From Mycolicibacterium crocinum (lineage in GTDB: Bacteria; Actinomycetota; Actinomycetes; Mycobacteriales; Mycobacteriaceae): a stretch of DNA of 64,000 bases. Positions 33,907 through 42,501 of this stretch are shown in pieces. Below the pieces are notes generated by a model. That model had not been told where the DNA came from, made no database searches, and saw only the letters and a list, made by a program, of their open reading frames with translations. Each line of letters starts with the position of its first letter. Positions within the stretch are counted from its first letter, which is position 1. The stretch lies in the NCBI RefSeq assembly GCF_022370635.2, contig NZ_CP092362.2:124001-188000 (forward strand). Direction: 5' to 3'. Made by a program: the position numbers and the translations under genes.

Positions 33907-35301
33907 TTAGGCCAGCAGTGGCCGGTTTCGGCCAAACAGACTGTGGAACAGGGTGTTCCACGCGGTTTCCCAGGGCCAGTTGCGTGGCAGGTGCAGGGTC
34001 AGGCGTCGGGCCGAGGAGGCGATGCGTGCCGGCACGCTGATCAGGGTGCGGCGGATGGTGCCGGTGCGGGCTTTGGCCAGCGCTGGTCCGGTCAGGGTGG
34101 CCGCGGCGCGGGTGAGGTTGAACGCCATCGCTGCGCACACCAGCCAGGCGGCGTTGGCGCCGAATCGCCCCGAGGGCAGATGGGCCAGAGCAGAGTCTTT
34201 GAGGTCGGCGTGGACCTGCTCGATGAGCGCGTGGCCGCGGTGGGTCTTGTCGGCGGTGACGGTATCGAGGTCGGTGGTGGTGAAGAAGGCATGGAAGCGC
34301 CAGGTGTCGAACAGGGTGGTCTGCCCCTCGCCGCTGGCGGGGTTGAGGTCGGGGATGCGCCGCACCACCAGCCTGCCGGGGATCTGCTCGCTGGTTTTGC
34401 GGGAGCTGAACGCGGTGAAGTCGATCTCGGCGACCTCGGCGCGCGAGATCCAGCGCTGGGTGTTCTCGTCGTAGATCGCGTCGGTGTACTGGATCGAGAT
34501 CCAGGCGTCCTCGGGTATGGCGGCGATGGCGGCTTTGACTTTTGGGTCCAGGCGCACGGTGATCGACACGTCGGCACCACCGCGCAGAGCAGCCGCCACG
34601 GTTGGGTAGCCGTAGAACGCCGAGTCGGCTCGCAGCAGCGGCCGGGTGGCTGCCGCCGAAGAGCGCAGTCGTGTCACGGTGGCCAGCGTGTCGCCGACGA
34701 TGCGGGCAGCTCCACGTGCTGATCCGCAGGCGCCTTTGCGTAGGCGTTGGCCGCAGATGATCGGTGCACCATGCTCAGTGGTGAGCGTGGCGATCAGCGC
34801 ATTTAACCCACGGACCCCGGAGTATCCGTAACCAGATCCCTGTTTGGTGTAGCCGTGCACTTCGATGATGGTGTCATCGAGATCAACACACACCGGACCG
34901 TCAACACCGGCCAGCACCGGAGTGCGTTCGTGCAGACCGGCCAGCAACCGCGCCGCCACGGCGTCGAGTTGGCGGACATGACCGAAGCTGAATTCGCGCA
35001 GGAACGATCCCAGCGTCGACGGGGCGTACGGGCGGTCGAACACGGTGCCCATCGCGCCGTGGCGCAGCAAGGCCATGTCATCGATGCTGTCAGCACCAGC
35101 TACCATGCCCGCGACCAGCGACAAGACTTTCGCCCCGGCGTTGGCGCCCTTGTCGGTCGGCACCGTGATGTGCTCATCAGCCAGGCTGCTCAACCCGCAC
35201 TGATGAGCCAGAGCGGCCATCGGGACCAGCCCGGCACACGACACCAGATTGGGGTCATCAAAGCGGGCTGACGCCACAGGACGAGTGTGAGATAGTTGCA
35301 T
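33907..35301 (-). CDS. IS1380-family transposase, intact
   Basis: 464 residues, complete. DDE transposase of the IS1380 group: VDLDDTIIEVHGYTKQG (first catalytic Asp), RADSAFYGYP (second), and EQVHADLKDSALAHLPSG with the late acidic residue. Starts at ATG 35301; a perfect hairpin GCATCT-acg-AGATGC (35298-35312) overlaps the start and may limit expression. Terminal inverted repeats could not be identified with confidence by eye, so the limits of the element are not given. Confidence 0.93.
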   Translation of the reverse strand: MQLSHTRPVASARFDDPNLVSCAGLVPMAALAHQCGLSSLADEHITVPTDKGANAGAKVLSLVAGMVAGADSIDDMALLRHGAMGTVFDRPYAPSTLGSFLREFSFGHVRQLDAVAARLLAGLHERTPVLAGVDGPVCVDLDDTIIEVHGYTKQGSGYGYSGVRGLNALIATLTTEHGAPIICGQRLRKGACGSARGAARIVGDTLATVTRLRSSAAATRPLLRADSAFYGYPTVAAALRGGADVSITVRLDPKVKAAIAAIPEDAWISIQYTDAIYDENTQRWISRAEVAEIDFTAFSSRKTSEQIPGRLVVRRIPDLNPASGEGQTTLFDTWRFHAFFTTTDLDTVTADKTHRGHALIEQVHADLKDSALAHLPSGRFGANAAWLVCAAMAFNLTRAAATLTGPALAKARTGTIRRTLISVPARIASSARRLTLHLPRNWPWETAWNTLFHSLFGRNRPLLA

Positions 35302-36929
35302 CTACGAGATGCCCTTCGTTCTGACCGAATGTGATCCTAGACAAATCCCATTCTTTCACCGCGACAGGGCATTTCGTTTTTACAACCCGCCCCAACTCCT
35401 ATTCGATCGGTGGATCAAGGCTAAGGCCCGAGAAGTACTGTCAGCTCGCGTTGAAGCAATAGACTCCGCTAGTGCACCGGAACCTCTCTGAGTTGGAGGC
35501 AGTTCCGGCCGACATCGTCGATCTCCCAACGTCGCATTGTCTGTGCCAACAGCGGTCCTTCCGGGTTCGAGCGGCGCCGCGGAGTCTTCGCGGTTTGGCC
35601 GGAAGCGGGTCGACGCAAAGCACATGTGGACGGATCCGATCATCGTCGCCGGCGCGTGGATCTTGGCTATTTATTCCATGAGAAGCTACTCACGCGCAAG
35701 AAGTCAAGAAGAGTCGTCATGGCGGCCTCAAACCGCCGGTCGCCGGATCAGGTACGCGAATTCGATTCCCCGACAAAGCTGTCCGAAAGCATGCAGCAGC
35801 GGTAGCGAGAGATGCGGTCGGCCGGCACGAATCGTAGATTGCCCTGAAACGGTTCGGTATCAACGGCTTTCGCCGGCATCGGCCGGAGGTTCACCACGTA
35901 TGGCATCGACGCCAGCAGCTCGATCGAACCGCGCTGTCAAGTCGGCGAAAGATTGCAGATCTCGGGGCCGAAGACTGGCATAGCTCAACACCACGTGTGC
36001 CGCCAAATTGTCGACACTGTCGATCATGCTGCGCTGAGTGAGGAAACGGAGGATGCCGAGCTTGTGGGCATACCTTCGACGTCCCATATCGGAGTCGACA
36101 CGGCGCGCTCTCAGCCGATTTCGCGATCCTAGTAGTCGTCCCGGTCCCCATCGCGGGGCCAACCGCATCGCTTCGCCCATGAGGAATGATCGATGCGGCG
36201 GCCAATAAGATGGTCGGCGGGCTGGTGCTGCTCCTGTGTCCATCCAACCTGACGAACAGGGTGGAGACTTGGCAGGCGTCGGTGTAGATCATCGGTTTGC
36301 CGTCGACGTCACCCGGTTGGTTGAGGAGGCGGTTGGCGAAGGTCTGGGACTGCGGTCCACTCTGTCCGTTACTGCCCAGATATCGAGCGCGACTTCGACT
36401 CTGGGCCGTGGCCAATCCTCCACGGTTCGCTGCATCTCAGGGAAGTGCTGCGGCCATCATCAGGACCCGCTCGCGCTGTGCGCCTCCGGCGCCCTTGGTG
36501 TCCTTGGGCCGAGGCTTCGACGCCGTCGCGGGCCGTCGTCAACTTGCGCCACCCATCGCGGTACTCGCGCCCCTCAGAATCCCGGAAACTGTCCGGTGCC
36601 CTGATTGAGCGCCCGTCAGATGACTTGATAACCGATACGGCGAGCCTCGACGGCGAGTCGGCCACACAGGTCGGGGTAAGGAAACAACCGGCTGCATCGG
36701 CGTCGCCGAGCGAGCCGGCGCGAACAGTGCCACACACGCCCCCGCGAAACGGCTGTTGTAGCGCCCTCCATCAAGGTCTGGAAACGCCCTTACCGCCGCG
36801 TGCCCACTGCTAGGCAACCGCATGCGGCGCTGTCGAGATCGCGAACGTGCCCCGGCGCGGGTCGCGCACGCACCGACGCTGTCGGCGAGTTCGCTTAGGA
36901 ATCCAGCGTTGGCACCGTCAGCAGCAGCG
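35302..36929. other. Long non-coding or decayed stretch
   Basis: About 1.6 kb with no gene that resembles a known family on either strand. Two overlapping open frames on the minus strand (35860-36243 and 35891-36415) have no ribosome site or recognisable domain and are probably chance or decayed sequence. The stretch lies between an IS1380 and a remnant of a Mam gene, so it is likely degraded genomic DNA. Confidence 0.5.
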
Positions 36930-37010
36930 CTCTTCAACGGTGTATCTAGAGCGATCTCTCGACAAGATCGGAGACCGCTGGCTAATATCGGCATTCGATC
37001 CGAAACGATT
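36930..37010 (+). pseudogene. Remnant of a Mce-associated (Mam) gene, C-terminal end only
   Basis: One frame reads RSSTVYLERSLDKIGDRWLISAFDP, closely matching the C terminus of the second Mam protein in this window (RVTLDRIGNRWLISGFEPI). No upstream part of a Mam protein is visible in any frame. This suggests that another mce region once lay here or that a Mam gene was carried in and eroded. Confidence 0.55.
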
Positions 37011-37101
37011 CCGCCGTAGTGTTCAGTCCGCCGGACAAGCCTTGTGGCACGGCTCGGGCGGCAATCCGTTACCCGCTGGGGGAGAAACCGATGCCAGGAA
37101 A

Positions 37102-37461
37102 ATGTCGCGCGCCCCGCTGATGGCGGTGACGACCGGCGCCTTGCTCGGCGCGGCTACGCTGCTCACCGCCCCGCCGTCGCACGCCGACGCGGTGGCTTAC
37201 TTGTTGAACGTCACGGTGCGTCCCGGGTACAACTTTCCCAACGCCGACGCCGCGCTGTCCTACGGCCACCGACTGTGCGACAAGATAACCGCAGGTAGCT
37301 CATACGCGGATATCGTGCGTGAAGTCAAGGCTGACTTCCAGACCTCCGACGAATACCAGGCTTCGTACCTGATCACCCAGGGAGCCAACGAACTCTGCCC
37401 CGCCCGGATCTGGCAGCTCAGACAATCGGCGGCAGACTACGTTCCCGGCGGAGTGCCATGA
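37102..37461 (+). CDS. DUF732 secreted protein
   Basis: 119 residues: signal peptide (MSRAPLMAVTTGALLGAATLLTAPPSHA) followed by a DUF732 domain with the two spaced cysteines HRLCDKI and NELCPARI. Small exported mycobacterial protein of unknown role. The start ATG 37102 places the signal peptide directly at the N terminus; the longer open frame upstream belongs to the Mam remnant. It overlaps the next gene by ATGA, so the two are co-translated. Confidence 0.85.
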   Translation: MSRAPLMAVTTGALLGAATLLTAPPSHADAVAYLLNVTVRPGYNFPNADAALSYGHRLCDKITAGSSYADIVREVKADFQTSDEYQASYLITQGANELCPARIWQLRQSAADYVPGGVP

Positions 37462-37946
37462 TGGCCGCGAGACGCCTTCCTGTCGCGGTGTTCCCGGTCA
37501 TCGCCGTGGTTGCCGCGCCCCTGATGGCGCCACAGGCCCATGCCGACAATCGTCGCCTGAACGACAGCGTCGCTGCCAACGTCTACACCGTCCAGCATCA
37601 GGCCGGTTGCACGAACGACCTTGTGATCAACCCACAATTGCAACGGGCCGCCCAGTGGCACACCGACGACCTGCTCAACAACCGGACAAACGACGGCGAC
37701 GTCGGATCCAACGGGTCCACCGTCGCTGACCGAGCCAAGGCCGCCGGCTTTCGCGGCTCCGTCGCCGAAACCGTAGCGATCAACCCGGCGCTCGCAATCA
37801 GCGGCATCGAAATCTTGAACCAGTGGTACTACGACCCCGCCGACATGGCGGTCATGTCCAACTGCGCCAACACTCAGATCGGCGTCTGGTCGGAGAACAG
37901 TCTCGACCGGAGCGTCGTCGTCGCCGTCTACGGCCAGCCGACCTGA
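37458..37946 (+). CDS. CAP/SCP-like secreted protein
   Basis: 162 residues: signal peptide (FPVIAVVAAPLMAPQAHA) and a domain of the CAP/SCP superfamily type (LNDSVAANVYTVQHQAGC, INPQLQRAAQWHTDDLLNN, and AETVAINPALAISGIEILNQWYYDP). The classical His/Glu pair of active CAP enzymes is only partly recognisable (QWHTDD). Two cysteines could form a disulfide outside the cell. Translationally coupled to the DUF732 gene, so the pair may act together at the cell surface. Confidence 0.78.
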   Translation: MMAARRLPVAVFPVIAVVAAPLMAPQAHADNRRLNDSVAANVYTVQHQAGCTNDLVINPQLQRAAQWHTDDLLNNRTNDGDVGSNGSTVADRAKAAGFRGSVAETVAINPALAISGIEILNQWYYDPADMAVMSNCANTQIGVWSENSLDRSVVVAVYGQPT

Positions 37947-38111
37947 ACCCAAGGGCGGCTACTGCACTCCGAAACCCGTTGAAACGCAGAGCGTATGTCC
38001 GTTGTTGATGCTGAAGCGTTGCCGCTGCAATCTCAATCCATCCGCGCTGAGCGGTCCTCGATGCGGAATTCTGCGCACTCGTTCAGCAGGGGTAAGTGGC
38101 CCTAGCAGTGA

Positions 38112-38220
38112 CTAGACAGGCTGCCTCACAGCTTCAACCAGCCGGTGCGACAGCCAGGCGACCAAGGAGTCGGCGTCGTCTGAAAACCGACCCGTGTCGA
38201 ACTCACCCGTCGTAAAGGGG
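38112..38220 (-). pseudogene. C-terminal fragment of an unidentified minus-strand gene
   Basis: Reading leftwards from the IS3 end near 38221, one frame gives TTGEFDTGRFSDDADSLV and AWLSHRLVEAVRQPV before stop TAG at 38112-38114. It has the look of the last helix of a TetR-type ligand-binding domain, but this is uncertain. The rest of the gene was removed by the IS3 remnant. The gap 37947-38111 holds nothing recognisable. Confidence 0.4.
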
Positions 38221-38221
38221 T

Positions 38222-38560
38222 TGATCCGCCCCGGTGTGTCCGGAGAGTTCTTCCGTTGGGAAGGATGGACGCGTGGGTTCGAAGTCATCGAGGCGGTATC
38301 CAGTCGAGTTGAAGGCGCGGGCGGTGCAGATGGTGGTCGATCTGCGCAGCGATACGGTCTCGGAGTGGGAGGCGATGGGCCGGGTTGCTGACCTGCTGGG
38401 TGTCGGTACTGCCGAGACGGTGCGCAAATGGGTCCGCCAGGCCGAGATCGACGCTGGTGGTCGGGCCGGGCAGAGGTTGCCGTGGCTCGCGGCGATCCCG
38501 GCCTACCTGGTCGGCGTGGGGGTGCGCCCCGAGCACGCGCCGGAGTTCGCGCGCCGCTAG
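38222..38560 (+). pseudogene. IS3-family element remnant: left end and N-terminal OrfA
   Basis: TGATCCGCCCCGGTGTGTCC near 38222 looks like an IS3-type left terminal repeat. OrfA then starts at GTG 38273 with the helix-turn-helix (RRYPVELKARAVQMVVDLRS, SEWEAMGRVADLLGVGTAETVRKWVRQAEIDAGG). The family sequence ends near 38470 and the frame continues into unrelated DNA (LPWLAAIPAYLVGVGVRPEHAPEF) to a stop at 38560. The coiled coil and all of OrfB are missing. A different IS3 subgroup from the one at 3.7 kb. Confidence 0.75.
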
Positions 38561-39606
38561 GGCAGCCGCTGCTCCAGCAGTTCCACCACGGCGAGGTCCT
38601 CGATGGCTCTCGTCGTGAGAATCATTGCCGCACGCGCAATCTCGATGGGCTGCCATTGTGATCCGACCGCCGCTGTCGAGACCGCGGCGATCCAGGAGTA
38701 CAGCGAGAACAACCGGTACTGTTCGAGCGCAGTGCGTTCGTCCAGGGCCACTCCGTTCTCCTCGAGAGCAGACCGGTAGCTCGCCAGCAGCGCGTGCTGT
38801 TCGGATCGCCGCACATCGGTCGGTAGCGAATTACACAGGAAGTAGGCGACGTCGCGCATGCCCGGACCGCGGCCGACGACCGCCCAGTCGTAGAAACCGG
38901 TGCGCCCGTCGTCGACGAACAGGTTGCCGCTGTGGGTATCACCGTGGATCAGGGTGAGCGCACCTTCGCCGAACAGTCCGATGATGTCGCCCGAGCGCTC
39001 GATGTACAGCTGTGCCAGGCGACGGAACTCCGGACCCATCTCGGCGCCGAACTGGTCGAGTGCGAGCCGGACGAAGTGCGTCCGTCGAGCAGCCGTCTTG
39101 GGATCGTCGGGCTTGCGCCGCATACCGTCCGGCGTTGCCAGCCAGGGGATTTCCCGACCCGAATAGGTGGAGTGCAGAACGGCCAGCTCAGTCATCGCCG
39201 ATCGCGCGACGTCGCGGATATCGTCATCGTGCGGGGTCGGGAACCGGCAGCCCGACGCGACCAAGTCTTCGAGAACCATCACGAATGAGCCCTCGGCCTC
39301 GTCGGTTGCGGAGTGCCAGACACGCGGAATACGCACGGGCAGTTCGCTACCCAGCTTGGCGTAGAGCCTCGCCTCGGCAACTCCGAGACCAACCTGGCGC
39401 AGGAACGCCCGCTGTTCCGGGGTGAACGGTTGCAGTTTGACGAACAACGTCTCGGGCAGCGATTCGCTGGTCAGACGGACGCGGGCTCGGCCGGTGGTGC
39501 CGGAGTGGGCGTCGAGCACCTCGACGGCAGTCACCTTCTCGCCCAGCGCCTCGCTGAACCAGGACGGTGTCAGATCGTCCACCGAGGCCGGGATGTTCAG
39601 GCTCAC
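38557..39606 (-). CDS. APH-like phosphotransferase family protein
   Basis: 349 residues from GTG 39606 (VSLNIPASVDDL). Protein-kinase-like fold of the aminoglycoside/choline phosphotransferase group: LFVKLQPFT with the ATP-binding Lys, catalytic loop LIHGDTHSGNLFVDD, and metal-binding FYDWAVVGRGPGMRDVAYFL. Family members in mycobacteria are common and mostly uncharacterised; the substrate is unknown. A TetR gene lies upstream on the same strand, with a strong inverted repeat between them. Confidence 0.88.
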   Translation of the reverse strand: MSLNIPASVDDLTPSWFSEALGEKVTAVEVLDAHSGTTGRARVRLTSESLPETLFVKLQPFTPEQRAFLRQVGLGVAEARLYAKLGSELPVRIPRVWHSATDEAEGSFVMVLEDLVASGCRFPTPHDDDIRDVARSAMTELAVLHSTYSGREIPWLATPDGMRRKPDDPKTAARRTHFVRLALDQFGAEMGPEFRRLAQLYIERSGDIIGLFGEGALTLIHGDTHSGNLFVDDGRTGFYDWAVVGRGPGMRDVAYFLCNSLPTDVRRSEQHALLASYRSALEENGVALDERTALEQYRLFSLYSWIAAVSTAAVGSQWQPIEIARAAMILTTRAIEDLAVVELLEQRLP

Positions 39607-39625
39607 CCGGAGAAAGCTAGCACCG

Positions 39626-39653
39626 ATCGGACAAAATAGAGCTATTGTCCGAT
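39626..39653 (-). promoter_or_regulatory. Long inverted repeat between TetR and phosphotransferase genes
   Basis: Perfect 9-bp arms ATCGGACAA (39626-39634) and TTGTCCGAT (39645-39653) with a 10-base middle that adds further pairing (TAG/CTA). It spans the TetR stop codon and lies 20 bases before the phosphotransferase start. It could be a TetR operator or an RNA hairpin in the intergenic leader. Confidence 0.5.
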
Positions 39654-40265
39654 TTGTGGCACGAGGGCGCGCAGCAGGTACTGCTGGACGAATCGGCGCT
39701 TGGCGTCCGCGGGCCGGTGCCGCCAGGCGGGCGCGATCAGGAACAACGCCGCCGTGTGCAGCCACCGGGCGGTCTCGCGTGGATCGAGGTCGGCATGCAG
39801 TTGGCCGTCGGCCTGCCACCGCTCGAACAGCGGGCGGTAGTGGCGCAGGACCACATCCACGATCTGCTCGGAGCCGATCTGGAGTGCCGTCGTCAGCGCG
39901 ATGCTCTCGCTGGACATCAGTGCCTTGTTCAAGTGGTCGCCGACCACCGACTGCACGGGTGCCATCAGCAGCTCCAGGATCGAGTCTGCCGCGTCATCGG
40001 GATGCGGCAGCGAGGCGACATTGCCGGCCAGCGCGTTGTCGATGCGCATCAGCAGCAGCCCGAGCAGCAGGTCGTCGCGCGACGGAAAGTAGCGATACAC
40101 CGTCGAACGGACCACACCGGCTTCGGCGGCGACCTCGGCCATCCGGATCTGGGTGTTACCGCGGCGCACGATGCACCGACTGGCGGCCTCGAGCAGACGT
40201 TGGCGCGCCTCGTCGCCGTCGAGCTGCGCGCGCTCAGCGCCCCAACGACGACTCACTGTTCCCAT
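39642..40265 (-). CDS. TetR-family transcriptional regulator
   Basis: 207 residues from ATG 40265 (MGTVSRRWGAERAQ); GTG 40256 is an alternative. N-terminal helix-turn-helix: RLLEAASRCIVRRGNTQIRMAEVAAEAGVVRSTVYRYFPSRDDLLLGLL. Large C-terminal ligand domain ending LLRALVPQIGQ. Divergent from the 40.3 kb gene with only 37 bases between starts; an 8-bp palindrome TCGTACGA (40274-40281) in that gap is a candidate operator. It likely controls the 40.3-42.5 kb genes and its downstream phosphotransferase. Confidence 0.9.
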   Translation of the reverse strand: MGTVSRRWGAERAQLDGDEARQRLLEAASRCIVRRGNTQIRMAEVAAEAGVVRSTVYRYFPSRDDLLLGLLLMRIDNALAGNVASLPHPDDAADSILELLMAPVQSVVGDHLNKALMSSESIALTTALQIGSEQIVDVVLRHYRPLFERWQADGQLHADLDPRETARWLHTAALFLIAPAWRHRPADAKRRFVQQYLLRALVPQIGQ

Positions 40266-40302
40266 TCGCCAGATCGTACGACGGGGCGCAAGGAAGGTAA
40301 CC

Positions 40303-41463
40303 GTGGCAATCAAGGACATCGGCCCGCTGCTCGGGGCCGACGAAGGGCTCAATCACCAGATCGTCGACACCTTCGCAACCCTGTCGCAGGCTGACCAGGC
40401 CTGGACGGAGAAGATCTGGGCGTCGATCGCGCGCACCGACGGCTCGCTCCAAGTGGACTTCGGGCTCGGCAAGTACCAGAACCGGGGGATCATCGACGGT
40501 TTCGCCGGTATCTCGCGCGGGCGCGAGCAGTGGACCGTGCGGGGGAGTCGTGAACTTCGTTCGGCACCAGAAGCCAACAGTGTCGGGCCCATTCACCTCG
40601 AAGTCGTGGAACCGCTGCGCGCCATGAGGTTTCGGCTCGAACCCAACGACGTCCAACCAATCTCGTTCGATGTGGTGCTCTCCGGGGTGACGCCGCCGTT
40701 CTTCGAGGAGCGCAACCTGGTGCGCAACCGGCGAACGGGCCGTGTCGACGTCGACGTGATCCGCTACCACCAGGGCGGCTGGGCCAGCGGCACCGTGACC
40801 GTCGACGGTCAGACCCACGAGATCCGACCCGACGAGTGGTTCGGCATGCGCGACCACTCCTGGGGCGTGCGTCAGGCCATCGGGTCACCGCCCGATGACC
40901 TGATCCCGGCACCTGAGGCACCGGCCGGAATGCGGGGCGGTATGAAGTGGTCACCGGCCTTCTTCCAGCGTCCCGACGGAACCTATTACGAGACTGCCAT
41001 TTTCATCGTCGAGGGACCGTGGAAGTACAGCTCGGCGTACCTCAACGAGGCCGACGGGACCCAGACCCCGGTCCGGCGGGTGACGCCGAAGATCGCTTAC
41101 GACACCAGGACCCGCTTCGTGAAGGGCGGTGAACTGGTGATGACGCTGGAATCCGGCGAGGACCGCGTCATCGAAGTCGAAGCCCTCGGCGAATCTGGGT
41201 TCTTCCTCAAGACCGGCGGCTACGGCGCGTGGAAGGGTCACAAACACGGCTCGTGGCGGGGGCCGCTGCACCTCGACGGCGAGTACATCGCCGACTGCTG
41301 GTCAGACGAAAGTCTGCGCAGTCTAGGACAATTCCGCGACACCCCGGTTCGGGTGCGCGACGGCGACGCCGTGGGCTACGGGATCATGGAAAGCCTCATC
41401 GGCGGGGTATGGCCCGAACTCGGTCTGACTGCCGAATCCGATCACAAAGTCTCGTACAACTGA
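40303..41463 (+). CDS. Conserved hypothetical protein (DUF7064/DUF7065-like)
   Basis: 386 residues from GTG 40303, with GGAAGG six bases upstream. Beta-rich protein lacking signal peptide or membrane segments: LDVVEPLRAMRFRLEPND-type strands, DEWFGMRDHSWGVRQ, GMKWSPAFFQRPDG and GYGAWKGHKHGSWRGPLHLDGEY. The HSWGxR segment recalls lipocalin-like hydroxyneurosporene synthase/CrtC and carotenoid-hydratase-type folds, but no catalytic role can be assigned. The stop overlaps the ATG of a phosphotransferase by one base, a pairing that suggests a common pathway. Confidence 0.72.
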   Translation: MAIKDIGPLLGADEGLNHQIVDTFATLSQADQAWTEKIWASIARTDGSLQVDFGLGKYQNRGIIDGFAGISRGREQWTVRGSRELRSAPEANSVGPIHLEVVEPLRAMRFRLEPNDVQPISFDVVLSGVTPPFFEERNLVRNRRTGRVDVDVIRYHQGGWASGTVTVDGQTHEIRPDEWFGMRDHSWGVRQAIGSPPDDLIPAPEAPAGMRGGMKWSPAFFQRPDGTYYETAIFIVEGPWKYSSAYLNEADGTQTPVRRVTPKIAYDTRTRFVKGGELVMTLESGEDRVIEVEALGESGFFLKTGGYGAWKGHKHGSWRGPLHLDGEYIADCWSDESLRSLGQFRDTPVRVRDGDAVGYGIMESLIGGVWPELGLTAESDHKVSYN

Positions 41464-42500
41464 TGGGGCCTGACCTGGCTTCCCGCCTCACGCCGTGGTT
41501 GCAGGCACTTCTCGGCGAGGACGTCCGGGTGGAGGGGCTCGACCGTGTCGACTTCGGGCACTCGGCCGAAATGGTGCTCTTCACCATCGCGACGGCGACC
41601 GACCGCACCGATGTGGTGTTGCGGCTGCGGCCGCGCCCGCCGGCACTTCTGGAGCCCTATGACCTGCCCCGTCAGTTCAGGGTCCTGTCCGCGCTGCGCG
41701 ACACCGCGGTCCGCGCGCCAAAGGTGTTGTGGCTCGAGGACTCCGGTGACGTACTGGGCCGCCCGTTCCTCGTCATGGAGCGGGTGCCGGGTGACGTCTA
41801 TGAGATGGAAGTACCCGACGGCCCAGACGTCACCGACCGCAGAATTCGGCGGATGTGTGTCAGCATGGCCGAGCAACTCGCGGCCGTGCACACCGTCGAC
41901 CTTGCCGCCACCGGTTTGGCTGAGCTCGGGGACGGTCACAACCACCTCGACCGCGAAATCGCCCGCTGGGCCGACGAGATGCATCGGGTGCAACGCGGGC
42001 AGTTGCCCGCACTAGAACGTCTGCTCGCGGAATTGCAGCGCAGCAAGCCCGAACAGTACGCGCACGTCACACTCGTCCACGGTGACGCCAAGCCCGGGAA
42101 CTTCGCCTTCGTCGGCGACGATGTGAGTGCGGTGTTTGATTGGGAACTCACATCTTTGGGTGATCCACTGACTGACCTCGGGTGGATGGAGCTGCTTTGG
42201 ATGCAGCCGGTCGGCCTCACCAGCCATCCCGCCGCGCTGAGCATCGACGACTTCCTGGCGCACTACCAGGCGGCCAGCGGGATCACCCCGCGCAACCGGC
42301 CCTGGTACCGGGCACTTAACGCCTTCAAGATGGCGGTCATCTGCCTGATCGGCTCGGCCCTCTACGACAGTGGCGCCAGCGATGACGAGCGGTTCTTGCT
42401 GAACGCCCACGGCATTTCGCTGCTCACCCAGCTGGGGCTGGCCGATCTCGGCATCACCGACAAGCTCGACGACGGACCGGTGCTGCCGCGGCCGCGTTAG
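41463..42500 (+). CDS. APH-like phosphotransferase family protein
   Basis: 345 residues. Kinase-like fold: VVLRLRPRPPALLEPYDLPRQFRVLSAL, FLVMERVPGDVYEME, catalytic loop LVHGDAKPGNFAFVGDD, and metal site VFDWELTSLGDPLTDLGWMELLW. The group includes acyl-CoA dehydrogenase-linked (ACAD10/11-type) phosphotransferases active on hydroxy-acyl substrates, so a lipid-like substrate is possible. Start overlaps the preceding stop (TGATG). Convergent with the SDR gene that follows. Confidence 0.88.
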   Translation: MGPDLASRLTPWLQALLGEDVRVEGLDRVDFGHSAEMVLFTIATATDRTDVVLRLRPRPPALLEPYDLPRQFRVLSALRDTAVRAPKVLWLEDSGDVLGRPFLVMERVPGDVYEMEVPDGPDVTDRRIRRMCVSMAEQLAAVHTVDLAATGLAELGDGHNHLDREIARWADEMHRVQRGQLPALERLLAELQRSKPEQYAHVTLVHGDAKPGNFAFVGDDVSAVFDWELTSLGDPLTDLGWMELLWMQPVGLTSHPAALSIDDFLAHYQAASGITPRNRPWYRALNAFKMAVICLIGSALYDSGASDDERFLLNAHGISLLTQLGLADLGITDKLDDGPVLPRPR

Positions 42501-42501
42501 G

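Noticed and set aside
33714-35340. Terminal inverted repeats of the IS1380 element
   Set aside because: Candidate ends near 33.8-33.9 kb and 35.3 kb did not match well enough by eye to report.
35860-36415. Two overlapping minus-strand open frames as possible genes
   Set aside because: No start signal, no domain and no family likeness; they sit in a decayed region.
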